Assembly (NCBI RefSeq): GCF_037911135.1
Contig: NZ_JBBLYU010000002.1
Coordinates: 496,001-560,000, forward strand
DNA from: Phaeobacter sp. A36a-5a
GTDB lineage: Bacteria; Pseudomonadota; Alphaproteobacteria; Rhodobacterales; Rhodobacteraceae
DNA length: 64,000 nt
Reading direction: 5' to 3'
Notes under the pieces: generated by a model
Seen by the model: only the letters and a program-made list of their open reading frames with translations
What the model was told of the DNA's origin: nothing
Database searches by the model: none
Shown: piece after piece, positions 1 through 8,489 of the stretch
How the letters are laid out: every line of letters begins with the position of its first letter
Numbering within the stretch: position 1 is the stretch's first letter
Program-made: the position numbers and the translations under genes

Positions 1-1
1 G

Positions 2-1174
2 CTCAGCACCGAACAGAAGCGCTGCCCGCTCCTGAATGTGAAATTCTCCACCAGCCGGGACATTCTGCGCCGGTTCATTGCCGCCAATGAAAGCCAGCTT
101 TTTGCACTGACGGCCACGGATGCGGTGGCGGGCGAGCTGGTGAATTCGGTCTTCGAGGTCACGACCCCGGCCAAATTGTTCGATATCCGTCAGGTGCGGA
201 TCGAGGCCGACACCACGCGGGCCACGCTGCGGCAGGCGGATCGGCTGGCGGAGCTGGTGGAGCGGTTCAAGAGTGAGGAAGACGGCTGGTTCGATGACGC
301 GCTGATCGCCGAGATGATCGAGACGGCGGAAAAAACCGGCGATGTCACCCGCAACCCGGTGCGGCTGAAGCATGAGGTGTTTGAGCAGCAGAATTTCTGG
401 ACCGCGCATTTCGGCGGGCTTTACGTGTTTCAGAGGGTGGAGCACCCGGCGGTGATCGCCAGCGGCGCCAAGCCCGAGGGCGTGCCGCTGGACCATGTGT
501 TCGACCTTGGCCAGAAGAACGCCATTGCCAAGTTTCTGGAGCTGAACGGGCTGGTGGAGCCGATCATCCGCGCACGCGGCGTCGATGGCGCGGCCATCCT
601 GCGCCAGAAGATGGGATTTCTGGCGATCAGTGTTCTGGCGGATAAGGGCATGGACCTCTCGGGCCTGTCGCGCAGCGATCTGCGGCGGCTGGCAGCGCGT
701 CACGCCAGTGATCTGCCTGCGGAGTTCGAGGGCATGGCGGCCATGGTCCGCTGGGCAGATAGCGGCGGCGCATGGCCCCTGATCAAATCGGACCATCCCG
801 CCTATTTCTATTGCCTGCGGGCAACCAATACGCCGGATCGCGATCTGGTCAACATGCTGCTGGCAGAGCTGACCCCGCTGGATTTCCGCCAGCTATTCAT
901 CTGCCACAAGGAGGCGTTCTATCAGCAGTATCGCGGCTGGCCAGAGAACAAGAAGGATCACGTCGTGACCTTCCTTGCGCGGGAATATGCCGTGGACAAG
1001 GCCGGCGCGCGGGCTGCTCTCTTTGGCCATGAGCCGGATATGAGCGGTCGCAGCCCTGCGGTCGAGGCCCGCCGTCGGGGGGGCGAGCAGGCGCCTTCCC
1101 CGGATCGTCTGGTCGAGCGGGTCGGCCCCTGGGGGGTGGTAGGTCGCCGGGGCAATACGCGGGGGCGGCGCTGA
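2..1174 (+). CDS. Uncharacterised roseobacter protein, 5' end outside window
   Basis: The reading frame is open from the left edge and reads as plausible protein before the first start-like codon (GTG at 38), so that GTG is probably an internal valine and the true start is off the window. About 390 residues are visible: a soluble, Leu/Ala/Arg-rich protein with no signal peptide, membrane segment or catalytic motif I recognise. The last 40 or so residues are Arg/Gly/Pro-rich and look disordered. It may belong to a roseobacter DUF family (DUF6638 comes to mind, unverified). Its TGA shares a base with the ATG of the next gene, so the two are translationally coupled. Confidence 0.75.
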   Translation, partial: LSTEQKRCPLLNVKFSTSRDILRRFIAANESQLFALTATDAVAGELVNSVFEVTTPAKLFDIRQVRIEADTTRATLRQADRLAELVERFKSEEDGWFDDALIAEMIETAEKTGDVTRNPVRLKHEVFEQQNFWTAHFGGLYVFQRVEHPAVIASGAKPEGVPLDHVFDLGQKNAIAKFLELNGLVEPIIRARGVDGAAILRQKMGFLAISVLADKGMDLSGLSRSDLRRLAARHASDLPAEFEGMAAMVRWADSGGAWPLIKSDHPAYFYCLRATNTPDRDLVNMLLAELTPLDFRQLFICHKEAFYQQYRGWPENKKDHVVTFLAREYAVDKAGARAALFGHEPDMSGRSPAVEARRRGGEQAPSPDRLVERVGPWGVVGRRGNTRGRR

Positions 1175-1440
1175 TGTTTGCCTTCATTCGCCTGATGGCG
1201 ATCCTTCTTGTGGTGCTGACGGTGATCTATGCCCTGGTGTCGCTCTACTCGCGCGAGGTACGCCGGGCCAAGCTGAAACGCCGCTGGACCGAGAAGGGGT
1301 TGACCGGAGACCGTTCCGCCTTCATCCAGCGCGGGCTGCACCAATATGACCGCTCGCTGCGGCGCAGGCTGATCCTGCTGGTCTATATCGTGCCGCTGGG
1401 GGCCATTGGGCTTCTGGTTTATGTCATGAATTTCATGTGA
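1174..1440 (+). CDS. Small membrane protein of unknown function (88 aa)
   Basis: The product has two hydrophobic helices, near residues 3-23 and 66-86, separated by a very basic loop of about 40 residues (KLKRRWTEKG, SLRRR). This suggests a hairpin inner-membrane protein with a positively charged cytoplasmic loop. The ATG overlaps the TGA of the preceding gene (TGATG), and the next gene starts 9 bases after this stop, so the three form one transcription unit. I recognise no family. The coupling suggests a structural or chaperone-like partner of its neighbours, which is inference only. Confidence 0.7.
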   Translation: MFAFIRLMAILLVVLTVIYALVSLYSREVRRAKLKRRWTEKGLTGDRSAFIQRGLHQYDRSLRRRLILLVYIVPLGAIGLLVYVMNFM

Positions 1441-1448
1441 GGTCGCTG

Positions 1449-2096
1449 ATGCGTTACGTAAAATGGGTGTTCATTCTCACCTTCTGGCTGCTGGCGGGGG
1501 CCTTTCTGCATTACACGCTGCCGCAGAACGACGTGGTGCGCGTGGTCAAGACAGAGGTGCGCCGGGTCGATTTCGGCGAGAACTCGATCTTCTGGGCACA
1601 GCAGGATACCGCGCAGGAAAGCGCGACCAGCGTCAACCGCGACGTGCGTTTTGTCGAGGCTTTCTTTCCCAATGGTCGCCCCATCGTCTATCGCAACGAG
1701 GACACCGGCTGGGGCTGGCCGCCGTATTTCAAGCTGGATAGCTCCAATCTTCAGGCCGAGCTGACCGATCTCGCGTCCACCAAATCAGACCCGCAGTGGG
1801 TGCTGGTCCGCCACTATGGCTGGCGCAATGAATTCCTGTCGATCTTTCCCAACGCGGTTGCGGTCAAACCGGTTGACGGCCCGGATCATACCCAGGTGAA
1901 CTGGTTCAACATCATCTTCCTCACGCTGCTGGCAGCGGTGGTCTGGGCGATATATGTGCGCTGGCGCCGTTTCCGCCGGGCGCGCATCGACCCGATGGTC
2001 GAGAATGTCGAAGACAGCCTTTATGCTGCCGGCGATGCGCTGTCGGAACGCCGTGGCCGGTTGCGCCGCTGGCTGGACAGCTGGAAGCAGAAATAG
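1449..2096 (+). CDS. DUF1523 family membrane protein
   Basis: This 215-residue protein has an N-terminal membrane anchor (about residues 3-22), a periplasmic-type domain of about 120 residues with a Trp/Tyr-rich core (GWGWPPYF, HYGWRNEF), a second helix near residue 150 and a basic cytoplasmic tail. The pattern matches my recollection of DUF1523 proteins of Rhodobacteraceae; no activity is known to me. The ATG at 1449 is preferred over the GTG at 1437 because GAGG sits 6 bases upstream. It is the last gene of the three-gene operon that enters from the left edge. Confidence 0.65.
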   Translation: MRYVKWVFILTFWLLAGAFLHYTLPQNDVVRVVKTEVRRVDFGENSIFWAQQDTAQESATSVNRDVRFVEAFFPNGRPIVYRNEDTGWGWPPYFKLDSSNLQAELTDLASTKSDPQWVLVRHYGWRNEFLSIFPNAVAVKPVDGPDHTQVNWFNIIFLTLLAAVVWAIYVRWRRFRRARIDPMVENVEDSLYAAGDALSERRGRLRRWLDSWKQK

Positions 2097-2141
2097 CGCA
2101 GGACAAGCGGGGCTGCCGACTGCGCAGCCCCAGATGGCCCC

Positions 2142-3719
2142 CTAGTCAGAGAACAGATGCTCGGTCCGGGCAAGGCTCAATGCGGCGTCATGGTCCAGCG
2201 CCAGAAACGGCATCAGCTGTTCGGCGATCTGCTCGTCACTGTCGCTTTCGCGGATCAGGCTGAGGTGATCAAATCCCACATCGCGGATGCGGTCGGATTC
2301 ATGCTGGATATCGTTGCGGATCGTCGGCAGCAGCCGCTCCAGTGCGGCGGCTGAGGTTTGTTGACCGGCCAGACCAATGCGTTCGGCATGACCGGTGAGA
2401 TAATCGTCGCTCAGGTAGCATTCGATCTGTAGCAGACGTGTCACCGCCCGGTCCGCGCAGAAATCCTGCATCAGCTCCAACGCCGAAGGGTCAAGGCAGA
2501 TCACCAGCCGGTCGGTCTCATAATAGTCAAACAGCATCCGAACCAGCGCGCGGCGGTGGCGGGTGCGTTTCCATAATGTCGCCTCGATACCGCCGAGGTC
2601 GGGCATCTCGGTGCCTTCTTCGTCAAACAGATAGGCGAGCGCCGGGATGTTGCTGACCTCACGCAGCCGCTCGATCAGGCGTTTGGCCACATGCCATTTC
2701 TTGCAGGTGATGATCAGCAATTCGCGGTTGCGCCCGAGCGTGCTTTCGGTTTCCCAGAAACGGGGGGCAAAGCGCAGCCCGTTGCGTCCGCGTTTGGTCA
2801 GAAACTCATAGAGGTTACGACCCTCGTTGGAGATCTGAAACTCAACCCCCTGTGCGGCATAAAGCGCGCCGAGCCGGGATTTCAGCTCCTGTGCCTCGGG
2901 GCTGATCTTGCGGGCAAAGAGAAAATCCTGCCCCATCAGCATGTCGTAATGGTCGTTGTAGAACTGGACCGGCATTCCGTAGTCAGAGAACATCAGCAAT
3001 GTCAGCGTGCGGCTCTCGATCTCCCTGGCGGGAACCAGATGGCGCACCAGGGTCTGAAAGAAGGTCTCATCCGGGATCCAGGTGGTGCGAAAGAACCGCA
3101 GCACATCGCGGCGGTCCTTCAGGAACGCCAGGATCCATTCCACGGTGCGGCGGCGCAGGCACCACCACTGGCTGCCGATCTGGATCTGCATATCCTCGGG
3201 CAGGACGCGCGTCAGGCCCAGCCGTTTCTGCACCATGTGGCTCAGATCAAAGAGGCGTTTGTTCCTGCGTTCGTTGAAGATATGGCGATAGATCAGCCGG
3301 TCTTCCTTCATGCCGGTCTTGATCCAGTCGCTTTCAAAAAAATCGAAGCTCTCGATGTAATCGCAATCCTGCGCGTCCAGCAGCTGGCGCGCGTATTCGG
3401 CCGTCTTGATCGCCATGCAGTCGCCGGACACCATGTAGAAATGCGTCGCCCGAGGGAAGGTGGCGACGGCGCTTTCAAGCGCGTGGAGCGTCGCCTGAAC
3501 CAGAGACCATTCGCCCCAGCCGCATTTGACCCGCTTGCGGGCAAAGCAGACATTCGGGTTGTCCTTCAGCGCGGCTCGGATCTGCTGGAAATCACGCGTC
3601 GGAGACCGGCCATCGAAGTGGATCGCCATGTAATCCCCGGCGGCAGTCAGTTGCTCTGCCTGCTGGATAATCGCCTCCGGGTCCTTATGGCACAGCAGAA
3701 CATATGCGATTTTTGCCAT
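2142..3719 (-). CDS. GT14-family glycosyltransferase with C-terminal DUF5928
   Basis: The first half resembles the core-2/I-branching (GT14) beta-1,6-N-acetylglucosaminyltransferase/xylosyltransferase fold: an N-terminal AYVLLCHKDP strand-loop, FDGRS, FYMVSGDCMAI, then GSQWWCLRRRTVEWIL and a WIPDETFFQT acid segment typical of the acceptor site. The second half (about residue 310 onward) fits the DUF5928 extension that accompanies these enzymes in Rhodobacterales. There is no signal peptide, so it should act on cytoplasmic glycan precursors. Its start faces a sulfotransferase gene across 141 bases, which suggests a sulfated surface polysaccharide pathway (inference). The acceptor is unknown. 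Confidence 0.75.
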   Translation of the reverse strand: MAKIAYVLLCHKDPEAIIQQAEQLTAAGDYMAIHFDGRSPTRDFQQIRAALKDNPNVCFARKRVKCGWGEWSLVQATLHALESAVATFPRATHFYMVSGDCMAIKTAEYARQLLDAQDCDYIESFDFFESDWIKTGMKEDRLIYRHIFNERRNKRLFDLSHMVQKRLGLTRVLPEDMQIQIGSQWWCLRRRTVEWILAFLKDRRDVLRFFRTTWIPDETFFQTLVRHLVPAREIESRTLTLLMFSDYGMPVQFYNDHYDMLMGQDFLFARKISPEAQELKSRLGALYAAQGVEFQISNEGRNLYEFLTKRGRNGLRFAPRFWETESTLGRNRELLIITCKKWHVAKRLIERLREVSNIPALAYLFDEEGTEMPDLGGIEATLWKRTRHRRALVRMLFDYYETDRLVICLDPSALELMQDFCADRAVTRLLQIECYLSDDYLTGHAERIGLAGQQTSAAALERLLPTIRNDIQHESDRIRDVGFDHLSLIRESDSDEQIAEQLMPFLALDHDAALSLARTEHLFSD

Positions 3720-3757
3720 GACGACGCCCCGGGGTCTTATTTTGATTGATTGTTTCC

Positions 3758-3807
3758 TTGATACTGACGAATTCTCACTGAATAAACCGCATTATTTAGC
3801 TTTTAAC
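3758..3807 (+). promoter_or_regulatory. Putative promoter with CtrA-like site
   Basis: A fair sigma-70-like promoter, TTGATA (3758-3763), 17 bases, AATAAA (3781-3786), lies in the AT-rich gap before the sulfotransferase gene. Overlapping the expected start of transcription is TTAT-N7-TTAAC (3792-3807), one base off the CtrA consensus TTAA-N7-TTAA. If real, CtrA would block this promoter. Single matches of this kind occur by chance. Confidence 0.3.
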
Positions 3808-3860
3808 GACTAGGCTGGCAGATGGCGCCTATTGCAGCGCATCGGACTGGGAGAGCAAGA

Positions 3861-4679
3861 ATGGGATTTCCGGGCACTTGGATGACAGAGAGCGAAAGCG
3901 TGGTCTACCGCGTGGTGCCCAAATGTGCCTGCTCGACCATTGGTCAGATCATGTATTACTCAGATCATGGCCGGTTCTTCGATGGCGATATCCATGATGC
4001 CACCAGCGGGCTGCATAAATGGGCTCTGCTGGACAGCCAGCCGCTGATTACCGGCAATGTGCAGTCGCAGAAATCCTATGCGTTCACCTGCGTGCGCAAC
4101 CCTTACACGCGCGTGCTGAGTTCCTTCTTCGACAAGATTTGCGGCATCCAGCGCAATGGCAAACGCTACCGGGGCAATCTGGTGCCGCAGCTCACCTATG
4201 ACTACGGGATCGAAGTGGGCGGTGACGATGGCAAGCAGCCCTTTGACCAGATCAAGAGCTTTCGCCGTTTCCTGCTGTTTGTCCGCGACACGGTGAAGTT
4301 TCGCCGCCCGATGGATCCCGATATCCACTGGTCCGCAACCTCGGGCCATGTTTCCACCTTCATCTGCAACGGCGGGCGCTACGACAAGGTGATCTGGACC
4401 GAAGCCTTCAATGAGGGCATGCAGGATGTACTGGACGCCATCGAGACGCCGCATCAGGTCGATCTGGCGCAGATCCCGCGCTTCAACGAAAGCGAAGGTC
4501 ACGGTCCCAAGCGGGCTCATCCGGTCGAGGAGTACTTTGACGATCTGTCGATGCATCTGGTCTATGAGATCTACAAGCGCGATTTCGAGGTGTTCAAATA
4601 CGATTTTGAAAACCCCGCCAACAAGATGCCCATCGGCGAGATCGACCTCGATGAGGTGCATGCCAAACTGGGCGAGTAA
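3861..4679 (+). CDS. Sulfotransferase family protein
   Basis: A PAPS-dependent sulfotransferase of the carbohydrate (Sulfotransfer_2) type. The 5'-phosphosulfate loop is VPKCACSTI near residue 19, and the 3'-phosphate motif is RNPYTRVLSSFF near residue 80, with the expected Arg and Ser. The protein is 272 residues and has no clear signal peptide or transmembrane stalk, unlike Golgi homologues, so it is probably cytoplasmic. ATG 3861 is preferred over the upstream in-frame ATG at 3822, because GAGAGCAAG precedes it and homology-like sequence begins there. Its divergent neighbour is a glycosyltransferase, so the likely substrate is a sugar in an exported glycan. Confidence 0.8.
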   Translation: MGFPGTWMTESESVVYRVVPKCACSTIGQIMYYSDHGRFFDGDIHDATSGLHKWALLDSQPLITGNVQSQKSYAFTCVRNPYTRVLSSFFDKICGIQRNGKRYRGNLVPQLTYDYGIEVGGDDGKQPFDQIKSFRRFLLFVRDTVKFRRPMDPDIHWSATSGHVSTFICNGGRYDKVIWTEAFNEGMQDVLDAIETPHQVDLAQIPRFNESEGHGPKRAHPVEEYFDDLSMHLVYEIYKRDFEVFKYDFENPANKMPIGEIDLDEVHAKLGE

Positions 4680-4809
4680 GTCACACCCGACCATCAGCTC
4701 CCGCCCGAGCTGCAATCATTGGTATGATCTTGTCCCGGTTGGGCGTGGCGCCGCTTGCGCGGCGCGCCTCCGGCGGGAGTATTTCGGGAAGGGTGAGGGG
4801 TTTTGTGCC

Positions 4810-5277
4810 TTATGGGCGGGTCGTGGACCCCAGATCTTGCAGCTGGGCTTGCAATCCGGTTGGAAACAACTCAATCCCGCCAGTCTCCAGCGCATCGGGA
4901 TGCACCCATCTGGCAATAGATTTCAGGCCGTTGTCTTCGTAGAACTCAATCGTATCGCCTGCCAGATGCCGGGTCTCTGGCCAGGTGACCTGCGCGGCGA
5001 AGATGATTTCATGGCCGGTCTGGCCTTCGTGCCGATAGATGTTTTCCAGCACCACCGGCGCGCCGATGATGGTGATTTCCACAGCGAGCTCCTCCTGAAA
5101 CTCCCGTCGCAGCGCCTGTTGCCAGGTTTCACCAAATTCAACGGTGCCACCCAAGGGGCGGACGCCTTTGGTCCGGCCGCTGTCATCGGGCACCTCCGCC
5201 GCGAGGAAACGGCCATCGCGCCAGGGCAGACCAATGGTTTTCACGCGAATGGACTGGGCCGGGCGCCAAATGGTCAT
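4810..5277 (-). CDS. Nudix hydrolase
   Basis: A 155-residue Nudix-fold protein. The Nudix box starts at GTVEFGE near residue 44 and continues to REFQEEL, keeping the catalytic REx2EE core, although the glycine after the EE pair is replaced by alanine. Substrate specificity cannot be read from the box; candidates are nucleoside diphosphate derivatives or oxidised nucleotides. It is a monocistronic minus-strand gene between the sulfotransferase and the ilvD terminator. Confidence 0.8.
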   Translation of the reverse strand: MTIWRPAQSIRVKTIGLPWRDGRFLAAEVPDDSGRTKGVRPLGGTVEFGETWQQALRREFQEELAVEITIIGAPVVLENIYRHEGQTGHEIIFAAQVTWPETRHLAGDTIEFYEDNGLKSIARWVHPDALETGGIELFPTGLQAQLQDLGSTTRP

Positions 5278-5330
5278 GTCGGATCTCCTGCGGTGCCGCG
5301 GTGGGTCGAGTAGGGCTGGATCTCTATGAA

Positions 5331-5366
5331 AGAAAAAGCCCCGACATCCAAGATGCCGGGGTCTTC
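5331..5366 (-). terminator. Rho-independent terminator of ilvD
   Basis: On the minus strand, CCCCGGCATC, loop TTG, then GATGTCGGGG (one G-U pair) is followed by CTTTTTCTTTC. It lies 27 bases past the ilvD stop. Confidence 0.85.
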
Positions 5367-5392
5367 AAAAGCGGACTCACTGACAGCGCTGA

Positions 5393-7237
5393 TTATTCGT
5401 CGTCGGGCAGGGCGCGCACGGCGCCTTTTGCGGCGGAGGTGGCCAGCAGGGCATAGGCCTTGAGCGCGGTGGAGACCTTGCGTTTGCGCGGCTTCACCGG
5501 TTTCCAGCCTGCTGCGTCCTGGGCGGCGCGCCGTGTCGCCAGCTCCTCGTCGGAGACCGCCAGGTGGATGGAGCGGTTGGGGATGTCGATCTCGATGGTA
5601 TCCCCCTGCTGAACCAACCCGATGGTGCCGCCTTCAGCTGCCTCAGGCGAGACATGGCCGATCGACAGCCCGGAGGTGCCGCCGGAAAAACGCCCGTCGG
5701 TCAGAAGCGCGCAGGCTTTGCCCAGCCCTTTTGATTTCAGATAGGAGGTCGGGTAGAGCATTTCCTGCATCCCCGGACCGCCGCGCGGGCCCTCATAGCG
5801 GATCACCACCACGTCACCCTCCTTGACCTTGCCGGTCAGGATGTCGTTCACCGCCTGATCCTGGCTTTCGCAGACATAGGCCGAACCGGTGAATTTCAGG
5901 ATGTTTTCATCCACCCCTGCGGTTTTCACGATGCAGCCGTCGCGGGCGATATTGCCAAACAGCACCGCCAGACCGCCGTCCTGGCTGAAGGCATGTTCCT
6001 TGGAGCGGATCACCCCGCCTGCACGGTCGGTGTCCAGCTCCTTGTAGCGGTTGGACTGCGAAAACGCTTCGGTGGTGCGCACGCCGCCGGGGGCGGCCTT
6101 GAACAGCTCTTCGGCCTCGGGGTTGTTGGCAACCTTGATGTCCCATTTGGCGATTGCCTCGCCCATGGAGCTGGAGTGGACGGTGGCGCAATGGTCATGC
6201 AACAGTCCCGCGCGGCTGAGTTCACCCAGGATGGAGAAGATGCCACCGGCGCGGTGGACGTCTTCCATATGAACGTTTTCGGTGTTCGGTGCGACCTTGC
6301 ACAGGCACGGCACCTTGCGCGACAGGCGGTCCATATCGGTCATGGTGAAATCGACCTTGCCTTCATTGGCGATGGCCAGGAGGTGCAGCACCGTATTGGT
6401 CGACCCTCCCATGGCGATATCGAGGCTCATGGCGTTTTCAAACGCATCAAAGGTGGCGATTTCGCGCGGCAGCAGGCCTTTCTCCTCGCCCACGTAGTGG
6501 CGCTTGGTGATGTCGACGATCTTGCGGCCCGCCTCAAGGAACAGGTGTTTGCGGTCGGCGTGGGTGGCCAGTGTCGAGCCATTGCCCGGCAGCGCCAGAC
6601 CCAGCGCCTCGGCCAGACAGTTCATCGAGTTGGCGGTGAACATGCCGGAGCAGGAGCCGCAGGTGGGGCAGGCGTTTTCCTCGATATGCTGCACCTGCTC
6701 ATCGGTGAGGTTCTCGTTGGCCGCCGCAACCATCGCATCGACGAGGTCGATCTTCTTGGCGTCGAGATCGGCAATGTCGATCTTGCCCGCTTCCATCGGT
6801 CCACCGGAAACGAAGATCGCCGGGATATTCAGCCGCATCGCTGCCATCAGCATGCCGGGAGTGATCTTGTCGCAGTTGGAGATGCAGACCATGGCGTCGG
6901 CGCAATGGGCGTTGACCATATATTCGACGGAATCCGCGATCACCTCGCGCGAGGGCAGCGAGTAGAGCATCCCGTCATGGCCCATGGCGATACCGTCATC
7001 CACCGCGATGGTGTTGAACTCCTTGGCGACGCCGCCGGCCGCCTCGACCTCGCGGGCGACCATCTGGCCCAGATCCTTGAGGTGGACGTGGCCGGGTACG
7101 AACTGGGTAAAGGAGTTGACGATGGCGATGATCGGCTTGCCGAAATCATCGTCCTTCATCCCTGTGGCGCGCCACAATCCGCGTGCGCCCGCCATATTGC
7201 GGCCATGGGTGGAAGTTCTGGATCGGTACATTGGCAT
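5393..7237 (-). CDS. ilvD: Dihydroxy-acid dehydratase
   Basis: Catalyses dehydration of dihydroxy-isovalerate and dihydroxy-methylvalerate in valine/isoleucine synthesis. The 614-residue length matches the E. coli-type enzyme. The Fe-S ligands are visible in CDKITPGML and in [11 protein letters not shown], and the C-terminal [11 protein letters not shown] segment is characteristic. The start is placed at the ATG giving [14 protein letters not shown], which has AGGGA 9 bases upstream and matches usual family starts; an upstream in-frame ATG at 7273 would add an atypical 12-residue leader. The gene sits directly downstream of a truncated benE on the same strand, so it may receive read-through from the regulated benE promoter. 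Confidence 0.97.
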   Translation of the reverse strand: MPMYRSRTSTHGRNMAGARGLWRATGMKDDDFGKPIIAIVNSFTQFVPGHVHLKDLGQMVAREVEAAGGVAKEFNTIAVDDGIAMGHDGMLYSLPSREVIADSVEYMVNAHCADAMVCISNCDKITPGMLMAAMRLNIPAIFVSGGPMEAGKIDIADLDAKKIDLVDAMVAAANENLTDEQVQHIEENACPTCGSCSGMFTANSMNCLAEALGLALPGNGSTLATHADRKHLFLEAGRKIVDITKRHYVGEEKGLLPREIATFDAFENAMSLDIAMGGSTNTVLHLLAIANEGKVDFTMTDMDRLSRKVPCLCKVAPNTENVHMEDVHRAGGIFSILGELSRAGLLHDHCATVHSSSMGEAIAKWDIKVANNPEAEELFKAAPGGVRTTEAFSQSNRYKELDTDRAGGVIRSKEHAFSQDGGLAVLFGNIARDGCIVKTAGVDENILKFTGSAYVCESQDQAVNDILTGKVKEGDVVVIRYEGPRGGPGMQEMLYPTSYLKSKGLGKACALLTDGRFSGGTSGLSIGHVSPEAAEGGTIGLVQQGDTIEIDIPNRSIHLAVSDEELATRRAAQDAAGWKPVKPRKRKVSTALKAYALLATSAAKGAVRALPDDE

Positions 7238-7316
7238 CTGGCTGGTTCCCTTGTCTTTGCCCCTCAGGGACACGATTTACGCAACAAAGGCAACATGTCG
7301 GGGCGGTCTTCGGTAA

Positions 7317-7598
7317 TTATCTGGTGGTTTCTGCCGGTTTTCGCCGGCTTTGGCGGGGCGGAGTGGCGAACCGGGCGGTCAGGATCGGCATCCGGGACAT
7401 CAGCGACAGGCCGAGGCTGTTGAGCCCCATGCCCACACCGATGCCCATAACCAAGACCAGAATCCAGCTGTCGGCCTGCGCCAGACTGGCGCCGGGGGCG
7501 TCGCTGGCCTGAGCGATGATCACGACAGATCCGGTGTAGCCCAGCAGCACGGCAACAGCGCCGGCAACACTATGCGACAGTTTCAAGGGGCTGAGCAT
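7317..7598 (-). pseudogene. Truncated benE-type (BenE/YdcO) transporter remnant
   Basis: The 93-residue frame aligns by eye with the N-terminus of BenE/YdcO benzoate-type transporters: LSHSVAGAVAVLLGYTGS, IIAQASDAPGAS, then the helix ending SRMPILTA. Full-length members have about 390 residues. Here the match stops at the third helix, and the remaining 20 residues are unrelated basic sequence before a stop. Nothing resembling the missing 300 codons remains before ilvD, so this looks like a deletion, not a frameshift. The divergent XRE-cupin regulator is the usual partner (compare sutR-ydcO in E. coli). A retained function for the short peptide cannot be excluded. Confidence 0.8.
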
Positions 7599-7641
7599 CC
7601 GGGTTTTCCTGAGCTGGCGGATCCGCTAGAGATCGCAGGTC

Positions 7642-7659
7642 TGTGCGTTATAGCGCACA
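7642..7659. promoter_or_regulatory. Operator 1 of the XRE-cupin regulator
   Basis: TGTGCGTTATAGCGCACA is an 18-base palindrome with one imperfect pair. It lies between the benE remnant and the divergent XRE-cupin gene, 26 bases centre to centre from a second, perfect copy. Confidence 0.7.
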
Positions 7660-7667
7660 GTAGCGTT

Positions 7668-7685
7668 TGTGCGTTATAACGCACA
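7668..7685. promoter_or_regulatory. Operator 2 of the XRE-cupin regulator
   Basis: TGTGCGTTATAACGCACA is a perfect 18-base palindrome, the second of two near-identical sites in the divergent intergenic region. Its placement 63 bases before the regulator start suits autorepression. Confidence 0.75.
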
Positions 7686-7748
7686 AGAGGTTTTTGAAGC
7701 GCGGCATGAACCAATCCGCATCAGGCGGACCAGCAACGGGCAGCAGGC

Positions 7749-8309
7749 ATGAGCGAAGATAGCATCACTCTGAATTTGCGGGACATTCGCCAGGGCGCAG
7801 GGCTAAGCCTGTCACGGGCTGCCGAGGTCACCGGCGTCAGCAAGGCGATGCTGGGCCAGATCGAGCGCGGCGAATCAAGCCCGACGATTGCCACCCTGTG
7901 GAAAATTGCCAAGGGGTTTCATCTGCCGCTCAGCGCGCTGATCGGCGAGGCGGCAGCCCCGGATCTGGCCGCCAGCGGCGAGCGGCTGTTCCGCTCGGTC
8001 CAGTTTCCCGGTTCGATCGCGGTGAAGATGGTGTTTCCCTTTGATCCCGCGCTTGCGGCCGAGACCTTTCACGTGAGCCTGCGTCCCGGCCAATGCCACC
8101 TGTCCCAGCCCCATGACAGCGGCGTGACTGAAGAGGTCTTCGTGCTGGAGGGCGCGATGGAGGTGTTGCGGGGCGACGATTGGGTGGCGCTGGATACCGG
8201 GCAGGCGCTGCGCTTTGCGGCGGATCAGCCACATGGCTATCGCAGTGGCGACAGCGGTGCTGCGTTCTTGAACATGCACCACTACCGCCGCGTGGCCTCT
8301 CGCGGCTAG
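7749..8309 (+). CDS. XRE-family regulator with C-terminal cupin
   Basis: A 186-residue protein with an N-terminal helix-turn-helix (LSLSRAAEVTGVSKAMLGQIERGESSPTI, about residues 17-45) and a C-terminal cupin barrel (about 110-175, including GVTEEVFVLEG and ALRFAADQPHGY) that normally binds a small ligand. This is the SutR/YdcN-like architecture. It is divergent from the benE remnant, with two palindromic operators between them, so it most likely repressed benE and itself. With the transporter deleted, its remaining targets would be its own gene and possibly ilvD read-through. Confidence 0.85.
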   Translation: MSEDSITLNLRDIRQGAGLSLSRAAEVTGVSKAMLGQIERGESSPTIATLWKIAKGFHLPLSALIGEAAAPDLAASGERLFRSVQFPGSIAVKMVFPFDPALAAETFHVSLRPGQCHLSQPHDSGVTEEVFVLEGAMEVLRGDDWVALDTGQALRFAADQPHGYRSGDSGAAFLNMHHYRRVASRG

Positions 8310-8489
8310 CGGCAGCCGGATCAATTGGCCGCAGCGGGGCGGCTTGTCGCCGGGGCAGAGGATGCCTAATGCTGGTGGCATTGATGACGAGGCGCCAGAC
8401 CCTCCGGGGTGCGCGCGTCTTTCCCCTGTTTCCATTGACCTATTGCCGGAGAGTTTTCCACCGGCCTTATTACGAAAGCGATCTGATCC

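Noticed and set aside
5993-7423. 476-codon open frame antisense to ilvD and the benE remnant
   Set aside because: ilvD is certain; the antisense translation has no family features.
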